In this document: piece after piece, positions 8,919-17,594 of the stretch
Numbering within the stretch: the stretch's first letter is position 1
Layout: every line of letters begins with the position of its first letter
Assembly (NCBI GenBank): GCA_963807675.1
Contig: CAWECP010000013.1
Location: 62,001 to 126,000, forward strand
Length of the DNA stretch: 64,000 bases
Source: Bog-473 sp963807675
GTDB lineage: Bacteria; Actinomycetota; Acidimicrobiia; Acidimicrobiales; RAAP-2
Reading direction: 5' to 3'
Notes under the pieces: generated by a model
What the model was told of the DNA's origin: nothing
Seen by the model: the letters and a program-made list of their open reading frames with translations, nothing else
Database searches by the model: none
Made by a program: the position numbers and the translations under genes

Positions 8919-9470
8919 ATGCGGAACGATCTCGGACTGGACAAGTCGGAGGTACGGCTGGCGTCGCCCGACCCGGGCTGGGCGGTGCGGGGCGAGGAGG
9001 AGTGCCGTGCCGTCGAGGAGCTGCTGGCGGGATTGGCCCGCGCCGTGGAGCACGTCGGCAGCACGTCGGTGCCCGGCCTGGAGGCCAAGCCCATTCTCGA
9101 CCTCGCGGCGGCCGTGCCCGACGGCACGCCGGCCGTCGACGTGGTGGCCCGCCTGGAGGCCGGCGGCCGCTACGCCTACATGGGTGACATGGGGAAGGAC
9201 GGCGGGTTCCTCTTCGTGTGCAGTCACGGCTCGTTTCGCACGGTGCACCTCCACGTGGTGCACGAAGGCAGCCAGGAATGGGACGACTACTTGCGCTTCC
9301 GCGAGTTGCTCCGGCGCGAACCGGTTGCCCGCCAGCTCTACCAGTCGGCCAAGCGCGAGCTGGCCCTGCGATTCCCGCGGGACCGGCGGGGCTACACCGA
9401 GGCCAAGAGCGCCGTGGTCGAGGAGCTGCTCGGCGCCGAGCGCCGTCACGCGGGGGCGCATGCCGGTTGA
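8919..9470 (+). CDS. GrpB family (UPF0157) protein
   Basis: 183 residues from an ATG at 8919; an ATGA-overlapping upstream start at 8829 adds 30 atypical residues. The GrpB/UPF0157 nucleotidyltransferase-like fold is marked by VEHVGSTSVPGLEAKPILDL near the N-terminus, FRTVHLHVV in the middle and a C-terminal YTEAKSAVVEELL. The acidic and Ser pair of the nucleotidyltransferase fold is present in the first motif. Biological substrate is unknown for the family. It follows the secreted repeat protein on the same strand with about 86 bases between. Confidence 0.8.
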   Translation: MRNDLGLDKSEVRLASPDPGWAVRGEEECRAVEELLAGLARAVEHVGSTSVPGLEAKPILDLAAAVPDGTPAVDVVARLEAGGRYAYMGDMGKDGGFLFVCSHGSFRTVHLHVVHEGSQEWDDYLRFRELLRREPVARQLYQSAKRELALRFPRDRRGYTEAKSAVVEELLGAERRHAGAHAG

Positions 9471-9517
9471 ATCGCTCTATGGTTGGGTGATCGGACCGAT
9501 CCCACAGGGAGGGACAG

Positions 9518-10279
9518 ATGGGCATCTTCCAGCGGGCACACGACATTGTGCAGGCCAAGACGAACAAGGCGCTCGACGCCGCCGAGAAGCCCGACGAGAT
9601 GCTGGACCTCTCCTACGAGAAGATGCTCGAGCAGATCACCCAGGTGCGCCGGGCGCTCGTCGACATCGCGGGGTCCAAGAAGCGGATTGAGCTGCAGGAG
9701 CAGCAGTTCCAGCACACCATCGACCACCTGCAGGAGCAGGCCAAGCAGGCGCTGGGGGCCAACCGGGAGGACCTGGCCAAGGAGGCGCTCTCGCGCAAGG
9801 CGGCGGCCCAACAGCAGATCGACCAGATGGAGCCGCAACGCCAGCAACTCGACGAGGAAGAGCAGAAGCTGACCCAGACCCTCGACGTCCTGCAGAAGCG
9901 GGTCAACGACTTCCGCACGCAGAAGGAGACCCTCAAGGCCCAGTACACCGCGGCCAAGGCCATCTCCTCGGTCGACGAGAGCACGGCGGGAATTTCGAAG
10001 TCGTTCAACGACTCCGGCGCATCGTTGCAGCGGGCCCAGGACAAGATCTCCACCATGCAGGCGCGCTCGGGTGCCCTCGACGAGCTGCTCGAGTCCGGAG
10101 TGCTCGAGGACGTCGGTGGTGGCACCGACGACATTCAGAAGGAGCTCGACCAGGTCGGCAAGGACTCGCAGGTCGACAGCGAGCTGGCGGCGCTCAAGGC
10201 GCAGCTGGGGACCGGCGCGCCGGAGCCCGACGCGATTGCGCCGGCGCCGGCGCCCGAGGAGGCGACGCCCACCAGCTGA
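9518..10279 (+). CDS. pspA: PspA/IM30/Vipp1 family membrane-stress protein
   Basis: 253 residues with a GGGAGGG ribosome site before the ATG. It begins with the family's amphipathic N-terminal helix (MGIFQRAHDIVQAKTNKAL) and is almost entirely coiled coil to about residue 225. A Pro/Ala-rich tail (EPDAIAPAPAPEE) ends the protein. Members oligomerise on the inner face of the membrane and protect it from leakage under envelope stress. No pspB/C-like partner lies nearby. Length and the long helical hairpin fit the family well. Confidence 0.85.
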   Translation: MGIFQRAHDIVQAKTNKALDAAEKPDEMLDLSYEKMLEQITQVRRALVDIAGSKKRIELQEQQFQHTIDHLQEQAKQALGANREDLAKEALSRKAAAQQQIDQMEPQRQQLDEEEQKLTQTLDVLQKRVNDFRTQKETLKAQYTAAKAISSVDESTAGISKSFNDSGASLQRAQDKISTMQARSGALDELLESGVLEDVGGGTDDIQKELDQVGKDSQVDSELAALKAQLGTGAPEPDAIAPAPAPEEATPTS

Positions 10280-10295
10280 TCCGCCCTGTCTCCGC

Positions 10296-11252
10296 TCAGA
10301 GCGGAGGAGTGGCCCCGATCAGCCGCACCACCACGTCCGCCAGCTCGACGCCGCGGTCCTCCTGCACGAAGTGGCCCGCGCCCGCGAGGGTCACGTGCGG
10401 CCGTCCACGAGCGCCGGGCACCTCGGACTGGAGCACCTCGGCCCAACCTCCCGTGCCGGGATCCTGGTCGGAGAACGCCGTGAGGAAGGGGCGCTCGTAG
10501 TGGCGCAGGGCGTCGAGCGTGCGGCGGTTCTGGCGCGCGCAGGCGCTGTGCGGGGTGAGCCCCATGAGGAGCGGGAGCTGGCGCGGCCCGGCGCAGGAGT
10601 CCTCGTCGGGGAACGGGGCGTCGTAGGCCGCCAGCACGGGGTCCGGCACCTCCGACTCGGTGGCCCCCTGCACGAACAGACTGGGGCAGAAGGGCGTGAC
10701 CTCCTGGGTCAGTCGCTGGTAGTCGAGCAGCGTCTGCGCCACGGTGACGGCGCCGCCGCCCGCGTCGTGGACGGGCCAGTCCAGGCGGCCGGCCAACGAG
10801 GCGTCGGCCGTGTGCAAGGCCGTGTTGGCCGCCACGACGCGTCGGGCGAAGCCGGGTCGCTGCTCCAGGACGCCCAGCCCGATGGGCCCGCCCCAGTCCT
10901 GCACCACCAGCGTCACCTCGGCCAACCCGACGGCGTCGGCGAACCGGGTCATCCACTCCACGTGGGCCGGCACGGTGTGGACGGCCCGTGCGCGGGGCTT
11001 GTCCGTGCGCCCGAAGCCGACCAAGTCGGGGGCCACGGCTCGCATGCCCTGTGCCACCAGGCGCTCGATCACGATGCGGTAGAGGTAGGACCAGGTGGGC
11101 TGGCCGTGCAGCAGCAGGACCGTCTCGGCCCGCGGTGGGCCCTCGTCCACGTAGTGGACGCGCAGCCCGTCGGGGAGCGTCACGTAGCGGGGCGGGAACG
11201 GGAAGCCCGGGAGGTCGCGGAAGCGCTCGTCGGGCGTGCGCACCACATCCAC
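10296..11252 (-). CDS. Haloalkane dehalogenase (alpha/beta hydrolase)
   Basis: 318 residues from a GTG at 11252 with a GAGGAGGGG ribosome site. Motifs match haloalkane dehalogenases: HGQPTWSYLYR (residues 49-59, oxyanion hole), VVQDWGGPIG with nucleophile Asp119 and halide-binding Trp120, and a C-terminal GAGHFVQED containing the catalytic His. FSDQDP near residue 260 supplies the likely acid. Such enzymes hydrolyse carbon-halogen bonds of haloalkanes to alcohols. The Asp nucleophile distinguishes it from Ser esterases. The natural substrate is unknown. It is convergent with pspA, with only 16 bases between the stops. Confidence 0.85.
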   Translation of the reverse strand: MDVVRTPDERFRDLPGFPFPPRYVTLPDGLRVHYVDEGPPRAETVLLLHGQPTWSYLYRIVIERLVAQGMRAVAPDLVGFGRTDKPRARAVHTVPAHVEWMTRFADAVGLAEVTLVVQDWGGPIGLGVLEQRPGFARRVVAANTALHTADASLAGRLDWPVHDAGGGAVTVAQTLLDYQRLTQEVTPFCPSLFVQGATESEVPDPVLAAYDAPFPDEDSCAGPRQLPLLMGLTPHSACARQNRRTLDALRHYERPFLTAFSDQDPGTGGWAEVLQSEVPGARGRPHVTLAGAGHFVQEDRGVELADVVVRLIGATPPL

Positions 11253-11302
11253 GGACCCCTCCTCGTATGGCTGCCCGGCGTTCCCTACGCTACCTCCTGA
11301 GC

Positions 11303-12469
11303 ATGCGCGAACCCCTGACCCTCAGCGATCCGCCGGTGCCGAGGGCAGAGCCCGAGCGGCGGCAGGGCCGGTGGGTGCCGGCACTGTGGGACAACGCGTT
11401 CCCCGTGGGGGTGTTCGCCGCGGTGGACCTGGCCATCCTGGTGGTGGTCCGGCTCCTGCCGGCCAGCCAGCGCAGCGAGTTCTCGTGGTGGCACGGTGAC
11501 TCGGGGATCTACCTGTGGATCGTCAACAGCGGGTACTCGCTCAACCGGTGCGGAGCCGGGTACCCGCCGGGGTCGTGGTGCGGGAACGCCGGCTGGCAGC
11601 CGCTCTACCCGTGGCTGATCAAGACGTTCACGCTCACCGGGGCGAACGAGACGGCCGTGGCCGTGGTGCTGAGCCAGGTCTGCACGCTGGCCGTGTTCGT
11701 CCTGCTCTGGCAGATCATCGGGCCGGTCCGCCACCGCAAGGTCGTCATGGTGACCGCGGCGGTGTTCCCCGGGATCATCTTCTACTTCACCCTCTTCCCG
11801 ATCTCGATGCTCATCCTCCTGGCGCTGGTGCTCTTCAGGCTGCTGGCCGCCGAGCGATACCGGTGGGCGCTCATCCCCGCCTTCCTGATCCCGCTCAGCT
11901 ACAGCTCGTCCGTCGTCGTGATCGTCGTCCTCGCCCTGTGGCTGGTGGCCTTCCGCCGGTTGCGAGGCTGGCGGCCGATCGGCCTCGTGCTGGGCGCGTC
12001 GGCGGCGGGCTACATCGTGTTCCTGGCCGTGCTGAAGATCACCGTCGGGACCTGGAGGGCGGAGTACCTGGTTCAGGCCAAGTACGGCAACGGCGTGCAC
12101 AACCCACTGAAGACGCTGTTCACCCTGACCGCGCCGGCGCCGGGCCGGTTCGTCGGGTCGGGTGACATCGTGGCCCTGCAGACCCAACTGGTGCTGCTCA
12201 TCATGATCGTCCTGACCTATGTCGTCTACGACAACCGGGCCCGACTGACCGCCGTCGACCAGCTCGTCGTGTGTTGGACCTACGTCTTCTGGTTCACCCC
12301 ACTCGTCGTGGGCCTCGGCATCAGCTCGTACCGCAGCAACGCGCTCCTGCTGCCGGCCGTCGTGCTCTTCCGCTACATGAACCGGGCCCTGCTGTTCCCC
12401 CTCATCGTGCTCTCAGCGCCGGTGGCCTACCTCCTGGCCGTTCCGATCCTGACCGGGAAGCTGGTATGA
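11303..12469 (+). CDS. Polytopic membrane protein, possibly PIG-V-like mannosyltransferase
   Basis: 388 residues from the ATG at 11303. The protein has about nine hydrophobic segments. After the first comes an extracytoplasmic loop with WWHGDSGIYLWIVNSGY and WCGNAGWQPLYPWL, a pattern seen in PIG-V/GT-C-like glycosyltransferases (an acidic Asp early in the first loop, then a Tyr/Trp-rich stretch). No other catalytic motif can be assigned. Its stop overlaps the following oxidase ATG (ATGA at 12466-12469), so the two are probably translated together. Transferase function is inference. Confidence 0.55.
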   Translation: MREPLTLSDPPVPRAEPERRQGRWVPALWDNAFPVGVFAAVDLAILVVVRLLPASQRSEFSWWHGDSGIYLWIVNSGYSLNRCGAGYPPGSWCGNAGWQPLYPWLIKTFTLTGANETAVAVVLSQVCTLAVFVLLWQIIGPVRHRKVVMVTAAVFPGIIFYFTLFPISMLILLALVLFRLLAAERYRWALIPAFLIPLSYSSSVVVIVVLALWLVAFRRLRGWRPIGLVLGASAAGYIVFLAVLKITVGTWRAEYLVQAKYGNGVHNPLKTLFTLTAPAPGRFVGSGDIVALQTQLVLLIMIVLTYVVYDNRARLTAVDQLVVCWTYVFWFTPLVVGLGISSYRSNALLLPAVVLFRYMNRALLFPLIVLSAPVAYLLAVPILTGKLV

Positions 12470-13614
12470 CGGCCGAGCCGTGTGACGTCGCCGTCGTTGG
12501 CGCGGGGCTGGTCGGGCTGGCGCTGGCCTACGAGCTGGCCTGCCTGGGCGCCGCCGTGACGGTGGTGGACGGTGCCCACCCGGGGCGGGCGACCGACGCC
12601 GGCGCCGGCATCCTGTCGCCGGTGACGAATGTGGAGGCCGACGCCGAGCTGTGGCCGTTCCTGCTCCAGTGCGGCGCCCACTATCCCGCGCTGCTGGAGC
12701 GGCTGGCCGCCGACGGGGCCGACCCCGAGGCGACGGGCTACCAACGGTGCGGCATCCTGTCGCTCGTCCTGCGCCCGCACGAGGAGGAGTGGTTCGCACC
12801 CTTCGCCGAGCGGGTCCTGCGGCGCGCGCCGGGGGAGGTGACCGAGATCTCGCCGGCCGACGCGACATCGCTCTTCCCTCCGCTCGCGCCGGTGCATCGC
12901 GTCCTGCACGCGCCAGGCTCGGCCCGGGTGGACGGCCGGGGCATGGCGGCCGCGGTGCGCCGGGCCGCCGAGGCCAGGGGCGTCACCTTCGTGGCCGGCG
13001 TGGTCGACGGCGTCACCGCGGGCGGGGCGGATGGGCGCTCGGTCACGTCGGTCCGGGTCGAGGGCGTGGGCCCGCTGACGTGTGGCGCGCTGGCAGTGGC
13101 GGGCGGGGCGTGGACGGCCGCACTGGGGGAGTTGCTCGGCTGCTCCCTCCCGGTCGGCCCGACGAAGGGGCAGATCGTGCATCTCGGCGTCGACGGCGAG
13201 ACGGGCGGGTGGCCCATCGCCCAGCCCCTGCTGTCGCACTACCTGGTGCCGTGGCCGGGCGGGCGGATGGCCTGTGGGGGCACGTTCGAGGTCGGAGCCG
13301 GCTTCTCGGTGACGGTGACGGCCGCCGGGCTGCACGAGCTGCTGCGCGAGTGCCTGACGGTGGCTCCCGGACTGGCCGGGTCCACCTACCTCGAGACGCG
13401 GGTCGGCCTGCGCCCGACGTCGGCGGACGACCGGGCGGTGGTGGGCCGCCTGCCACGGTGGACCAACGCGTGGGTGGCGACCGGCCACGGCGCCAACGGC
13501 CTCCTCCAGGGCCCGTACTCGGCCCGCGCGCTGGCGCGCACCATGACCCACGGCACGCCGGCTTCCGACGAGGTGCCGCTTCCCGCCTCGTTCGACCCCG
13601 CCCGCTTCGGCTGA
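12466..13614 (+). CDS. FAD-dependent amine oxidase of the DAO/glycine-oxidase family
   Basis: 382 residues. The N-terminus carries the FAD dinucleotide-binding motif (VAVVGAGLVGLALAYELA, residues 6-23) followed by the acid-ended strand VTVVD. GRATDAGAGILSPVTN, VKG-like PTKGQIVHLGV and the C-terminal RVGLRPTSADDRAVVGRL with ATGHGANGLLQGP match D-amino acid/glycine oxidase relatives. The reaction is oxidation of an amine to imine with O2 or another acceptor. It overlaps the membrane protein upstream by 4 bases. It is paralogous to the oxidase at 16383-17492, but only the latter sits with thiS. The substrate is not clear. Confidence 0.75.
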   Translation: MTAEPCDVAVVGAGLVGLALAYELACLGAAVTVVDGAHPGRATDAGAGILSPVTNVEADAELWPFLLQCGAHYPALLERLAADGADPEATGYQRCGILSLVLRPHEEEWFAPFAERVLRRAPGEVTEISPADATSLFPPLAPVHRVLHAPGSARVDGRGMAAAVRRAAEARGVTFVAGVVDGVTAGGADGRSVTSVRVEGVGPLTCGALAVAGGAWTAALGELLGCSLPVGPTKGQIVHLGVDGETGGWPIAQPLLSHYLVPWPGGRMACGGTFEVGAGFSVTVTAAGLHELLRECLTVAPGLAGSTYLETRVGLRPTSADDRAVVGRLPRWTNAWVATGHGANGLLQGPYSARALARTMTHGTPASDEVPLPASFDPARFG

Positions 13615-13654
13615 AGGAACGTCCCCAGCATCCCCCCTCGGCCCGACGCCGAGC

Positions 13655-14653
13655 GTGAGACTGAGGGGCGTGAAGGGCACCATCCACCAGCGGGACCAGC
13701 CGGACCAGCCGGCGACGGACGAGTCCGTCCGCGCCGTGCTCGACGGGAAGGGCTTCTTCTGGCTCGACCTCGACGACGAGGCGAAGGACGGCTCGTTGAC
13801 CGAGTTGCTCGGGACCACCTTCGGCTTTCACCCGCTCGCCGTCGCGGCGGCGGAGCGGTTCAATCAGCGGCCGCGCATCGACGAGTACGACACCTTCGTC
13901 TACCTGGTGGCGCGCGGGGCGGACCCCGACCACACCGGGCAGGCCGAGGTGCACTGCTTCTGGACCGACCGCTACGTGGTCACGGTGCACCGGGGCGGCT
14001 GCCCGCCCATCGCGCAGGTGCACGCCTACCTGGTGAGCCACCACGCCAAGGAGGCGGCCTCCCCCCAGATCGTCATCGTCTACTTCATCCTCAGCGCGCT
14101 GGTCGACACCTTCTTCCCGTTCCTGTCCAAGTTCGACGACCGCATCGACGAGCTCGAGGACGCGATCCTCAAAGTGCCGACCGAGGCGCAACTGGGACAG
14201 CTCTTCGACATGAAGCGCACGCTCATCGACATGCGCAAGGTGGTGGCCCCACAGCGCGACATGATGGCCAGCATCACCGCCGGCGTGACCGATGTGCCCG
14301 GCATGACCGACGAGGCGACGCGCTACTTCCGCGACCTCTACGACCACCTCATCCGGCTGGCCGACCTGATCGACAGCTACCGGGACCTGCTCTCGAGCGT
14401 CATGGACACCCACCTGTCGACGGTATCCAACCGGCTCAACCAGGTCATGAAGCAGCTGACGGTGATCGCCACCATCTTCCTGCCCCTCAGTTTCCTCACG
14501 GGGTTCTTCGGGCAGAACTTCGCCTGGCTGGTGCGCACCATCGCGCCGGCGTGGACATTCTGGGTGTTCGGCATCGGGCTCGAGGTGGCGGCGGTCGTCT
14601 ATCTGTACGACCTGTTCCGGCGCCGGGGCTGGTTGGGCGGCCCGACCGTCTGA
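13655..14653 (+). CDS. corA: CorA-like divalent metal channel with GQN signature
   Basis: 332 residues from a GTG at 13655 (a second GTG lies 15 bases on). The N-terminal two-thirds form the CorA cytosolic alpha/beta domain and long stalk helix, including FGFHPLAVAAAE and RIDEYDTFVYLV. Two membrane helices close the protein, LTVIATIFLPLSFLTGFFGQ and WTFWVFGIGLEVAAVVYLY. The selectivity loop, usually Gly-Met-Asn, reads Gly-Gln-Asn at residues 286-288. CorA pentamers conduct Mg2+ and, in variants, other metals. The altered loop leaves ion specificity uncertain. It converges with the patatin gene. Confidence 0.8.
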   Translation: MRLRGVKGTIHQRDQPDQPATDESVRAVLDGKGFFWLDLDDEAKDGSLTELLGTTFGFHPLAVAAAERFNQRPRIDEYDTFVYLVARGADPDHTGQAEVHCFWTDRYVVTVHRGGCPPIAQVHAYLVSHHAKEAASPQIVIVYFILSALVDTFFPFLSKFDDRIDELEDAILKVPTEAQLGQLFDMKRTLIDMRKVVAPQRDMMASITAGVTDVPGMTDEATRYFRDLYDHLIRLADLIDSYRDLLSSVMDTHLSTVSNRLNQVMKQLTVIATIFLPLSFLTGFFGQNFAWLVRTIAPAWTFWVFGIGLEVAAVVYLYDLFRRRGWLGGPTV

Positions 14654-14655
14654 GG

Positions 14656-14686
14656 CCGCCGCCTGGGCGTCAGGCCCGGGCGGCGG
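14656..14686. terminator. Possible bidirectional hairpin between convergent genes
   Basis: An 8-base inverted repeat (CCGCCGCC at 14656-14663, GGCGGCGG at 14679-14686) spans the junction of corA and the patatin gene, which converge. The right arm enters the patatin C-terminal codons. There is no T-run, as is usual in high-GC actinobacteria, so the assignment is tentative. Confidence 0.3.
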
Positions 14687-16130
14687 GCGTGACCGGAAGG
14701 TGGGACGGGCGCTCCGCCACGTGGAACTCGTACTCGGTCCACCAGGCCTCGCAGCCGTCGGGCACGGGAAACCCGAGCTGCTTGCGCTGCTCGACGGCGG
14801 CGCGCACGCGCTCCTTCTGCTCGCGCACCAGCGACAGGGTGCCGGCCACCGCGTTGGCGTCCTTGGGCATTTTGGTACCCCAGAGCGAGTGCTCGAGGTG
14901 CCAGGCCTGGCGCCTGGCCTCGACGAGCGCGTGGGTGGAAACGGCCACGTCCGCCAGCAGGTCGGGATCGCCCTCGGCCAGCACGTCGGCCGTCCGGAGC
15001 CACCCGTAGTCCTTGTTGATGCGCAGGAGGCCCGGCTGGGGGTCGAAGAGGCCGACCACGTCGACCACGGGGTCGATGGTGGTGAGGCTGGTGCCCTCCG
15101 GCAGGGGCGTGCGCAGGTTCGCCATCTGGCGGTCGATGATGCCGATCATGCCCATGGCCCGCAGGCCGATGTAGCTCGCCGGGGCCTCGGCGTAGTCGCG
15201 CTCGTCGCGGGGCAGCCGGAGGGGCAGCGCCACGACGGCGAAGATGCGCGTGGCGCCGAGCTGGGCGGCGGCCCTCACCGGGACGATCTCTATGACGCCG
15301 CCGTCGACGTAGTCGTCGTCGGCCATGGAGTGGGGCGGGAAGACCATGGGCACACTGGCCGAGGCGATGGCGGCGTCGACCAGGCCGACCGGGCCGGCCG
15401 ACCCGGCGGGGGCGGGCGTCCGCGCGTCGGCCTCGACGAGGGTGCCGTCCTGGGTCACGTAGCGCAGGACGCCGGCGCGCAGGGCGGTGACGGCCAGGCG
15501 GAGCTCGAGCCCGGGGCGGGCGATCAGCGCCGGATCGACGGCGCCGATGCCGTTGGTCCCCTCGTGCAGCGCGCGCTCCAGTGGGTCGAGAGTGAGCACC
15601 GAGCTCCCGCTGGTCCGCAGGCGGCGACGCACCCGGGGCAGGCGGAACCCGGCGCCGGCGAGCAGCCGCAGCGCGTGGCGCTGGCGGCGTCGGCGGGCCC
15701 GGCGAGCCTGGCGCCGGGCGCGTCGGTCCGAGGAGGCGGGTGGCACGGGCTCCTGACCGGGGGCGACGGTGCCGGACGTGAGGGGGAAGGGCGGGCGGGT
15801 GCCCTCCGTGAATTCGTGCTCGATTTCGCGGCCGAGGCGGGTGCCGTCGAGGGCCCCGAGCCACGCCTGCTTGCCGAAGACGCGCTCGGGGGTGGTCATG
15901 GCCATGACGTCGGCCTCGATTTCGCCGACACGCTGCACGAACTCGGGCTGCGTGCGCGCCTGGGCCAGCACGGTGGCCGCGATGGCGCCGGCCGAGGTGG
16001 CCGTCACGATGTCGGGGGCGATCCGCTCCTCCTCGACCAGGTATTGCAGGGCGCCCACCTCGAAGGAGCCCTTCGTCCCGCCGCCGGCGAGCACGAACGC
16101 GGTGGGACCACTGCGGGGGGAGGAGGCCAT
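14670..16130 (-). CDS. Patatin-like phospholipase
   Basis: 486 residues from an ATG at 16130. The patatin oxyanion loop AGGGTKGSFEVGAL is at residues 15-28. The nucleophile elbow ATSAGAI supplies the Ser (GxSxG with Thr in place of the first Gly). The catalytic Asp lies in DYVDGGVIEIVP. Between these, residues about 130-180 form a strongly basic Arg-rich insert (RRARRQARRARRRRQR), which may bind acidic lipid or nucleic acid. Patatins hydrolyse acyl esters of membrane lipids. It lies 40 bases downstream of thiS on the same strand. The substrate is unknown. Confidence 0.8.
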   Translation of the reverse strand: MASSPRSGPTAFVLAGGGTKGSFEVGALQYLVEEERIAPDIVTATSAGAIAATVLAQARTQPEFVQRVGEIEADVMAMTTPERVFGKQAWLGALDGTRLGREIEHEFTEGTRPPFPLTSGTVAPGQEPVPPASSDRRARRQARRARRRRQRHALRLLAGAGFRLPRVRRRLRTSGSSVLTLDPLERALHEGTNGIGAVDPALIARPGLELRLAVTALRAGVLRYVTQDGTLVEADARTPAPAGSAGPVGLVDAAIASASVPMVFPPHSMADDDYVDGGVIEIVPVRAAAQLGATRIFAVVALPLRLPRDERDYAEAPASYIGLRAMGMIGIIDRQMANLRTPLPEGTSLTTIDPVVDVVGLFDPQPGLLRINKDYGWLRTADVLAEGDPDLLADVAVSTHALVEARRQAWHLEHSLWGTKMPKDANAVAGTLSLVREQKERVRAAVEQRKQLGFPVPDGCEAWWTEYEFHVAERPSHLPVTPAARA

Positions 16131-16170
16131 CGGGAGATTCTTCCACCGTGACCGTTGCGTGACAAAGCTT

Positions 16171-16386
16171 TTATCCGCCGGCCGAGGCGCTCACGACCTC
16201 GACCAGGGACCCGGCGCGGGCCGGCGTGCGATCCCATTCGGAACGGGGGATGACGCAGCGGTCGACGGCCACGGCGACCCCCTTGGGATCCTCGTCCTCC
16301 GTGACGCGTGCGACCAGGTCGGCGATGGTGCTGCCGGCCGCCACCTCGAGTGGCTCGCCGTTGACCGTCAAGGCGAGCGCGGTCAC
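16171..16386 (-). CDS. thiS: ThiS sulfur-carrier protein
   Basis: 71 residues from a GTG at 16386 that overlaps the thiO stop (GTGA). It is a beta-grasp ubiquitin-like fold: LTVNGEPLEVAAGSTIADLV at the start, then GVAVAVDRCVIPRSEW, ending in the required Gly-Gly (VVSASAGG). ThiS carries sulfur as a C-terminal thiocarboxylate for thiazole synthesis in thiamine biosynthesis. The overlap with thiO strongly implies coupled expression. thiG is not found downstream; the next gene is a patatin. Confidence 0.88.
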   Translation of the reverse strand: MTALALTVNGEPLEVAAGSTIADLVARVTEDEDPKGVAVAVDRCVIPRSEWDRTPARAGSLVEVVSASAGG

Positions 16387-17492
16387 GCCATGGTGTGCTG
16401 CTGGGCGGCGGGGTCGGACGGTCCGCCGGCCACGAGGTCCGCCACCGCGCGGGCGGTGAGCGGGGCGAGATGGATGCCGCTGCGGTAGTGGCCGGTGGCG
16501 ACCACGACGCCGGCGATGGACAGGGGCGCGATGCGGGGCGTGTTGTCCGGGGTGGCCGGGCGCAACCCGGCCGCCGCCTCGTCGAGCTCCAGCTCGTCGA
16601 CGCCGGGGACGATGGCGCGGGCGTCGCAGAGGAGCTCGTGCACGGCGCCTGCCTGCACGGTGACGTCCGTGCCGCGCTCCTCGACGGTGGCCCCGACGAC
16701 GACGGAGCCGTCCCGGCGCGGCACCAGGTAGACCGAGTGGCCGCGCACGAGGCCCCGCACCGTGCGCGGGAGGAGGCGCGGGCAGTCGGGGGAGGCGTGG
16801 CGCAGCCGGAGGATGTGGCCCTTGACCGGGCGCACCTGGGGCACGCCGGTCCCTTCGAGGCCGGCGATGCCCGGCAGACCGACTCCGGCCGCCAGCACGA
16901 CGTGGTCGGACCGCAGGCGGCTGCCGTCCGCCAGGACCAGCTCGGGGCCTTCCCCGACCGCCGTCACGGAGGTGGCGACGAAGGTGACGCCGCCGGTCCC
17001 GCAGGCCTGCACCAGCGCGGCCAGCAAGGCGCGGTTGTCGACTTGATGGTCGCCCGGCACCTCGACCCCGCCCCGGATGGTCGGGCTGAGCGCCGGTACG
17101 AGGCGCCGGCACTCCGACGCACTGCGGCGGTGCGACTCCAGCCCGAGCGCGTGCTGGTAGGTCAGGAGGTCGTCGAGGGCGGCTCGGTCGGACGCGTCGA
17201 GCGCGACGGTCAGCGTCCCCGTCGTGTCGTAGCCGATGGTCTGCCCCGAGGCCTGCTCGAGGTCGGCGGCGAAGGCCGGCCAGAGGTCGGCGCCGCGGCG
17301 CAACAGCGCGGTCAGCTCCGACTCGCCGAACTGCGCCTCAGTGACCGGCGCCACCATCCCGGCGGCCACCCAGGCCGCGCCGTCGCGCCCGGGTTGCGGC
17401 GCGACGACCGTCACCTGGTGACCCTGGCGCGAGAGCTCCCAGGCACAGGCCAGCCCGATGACACCGCCCCCGACCACGTGCACGCGTGCCAT
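16383..17492 (-). CDS. thiO: Glycine oxidase ThiO
   Basis: 369 residues from the ATG at 17492, preferred over a TTG six bases upstream. The FAD-binding motif VHVVGGGVIGLACAWELSRQ is at residues 4-23. AAWVAAGMVAPVTEAQ, VRPVKGHILRLRH and the C-terminal GLRPATPDNTPRIAPL with ATGHYRSGIHLAP are characteristic of glycine oxidases. ThiO oxidises glycine to the imine that ThiG condenses into the thiazole ring. Overlap with thiS supports this role over a general D-amino acid oxidase. Confidence 0.88.
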   Translation of the reverse strand: MARVHVVGGGVIGLACAWELSRQGHQVTVVAPQPGRDGAAWVAAGMVAPVTEAQFGESELTALLRRGADLWPAFAADLEQASGQTIGYDTTGTLTVALDASDRAALDDLLTYQHALGLESHRRSASECRRLVPALSPTIRGGVEVPGDHQVDNRALLAALVQACGTGGVTFVATSVTAVGEGPELVLADGSRLRSDHVVLAAGVGLPGIAGLEGTGVPQVRPVKGHILRLRHASPDCPRLLPRTVRGLVRGHSVYLVPRRDGSVVVGATVEERGTDVTVQAGAVHELLCDARAIVPGVDELELDEAAAGLRPATPDNTPRIAPLSIAGVVVATGHYRSGIHLAPLTARAVADLVAGGPSDPAAQQHTMA

Positions 17493-17594
17493 GGACAAAG
17501 ACTACGAGGGCCGTCGTGTATCCTGTCCTTTCCACTTTCGGGCCAGCGTCGTCCCGGGTACCTCGCCAGCACTACTCCCTTCGGAAGGACGCCG

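Noticed and set aside
16395..17594. N-terminal extension of GltB by about 400 residues
   Set aside because: The extension is antisense to thiO and thiS. GltB needs Cys15 near its start as the processed nucleophile, and a good ribosome site precedes 17595.
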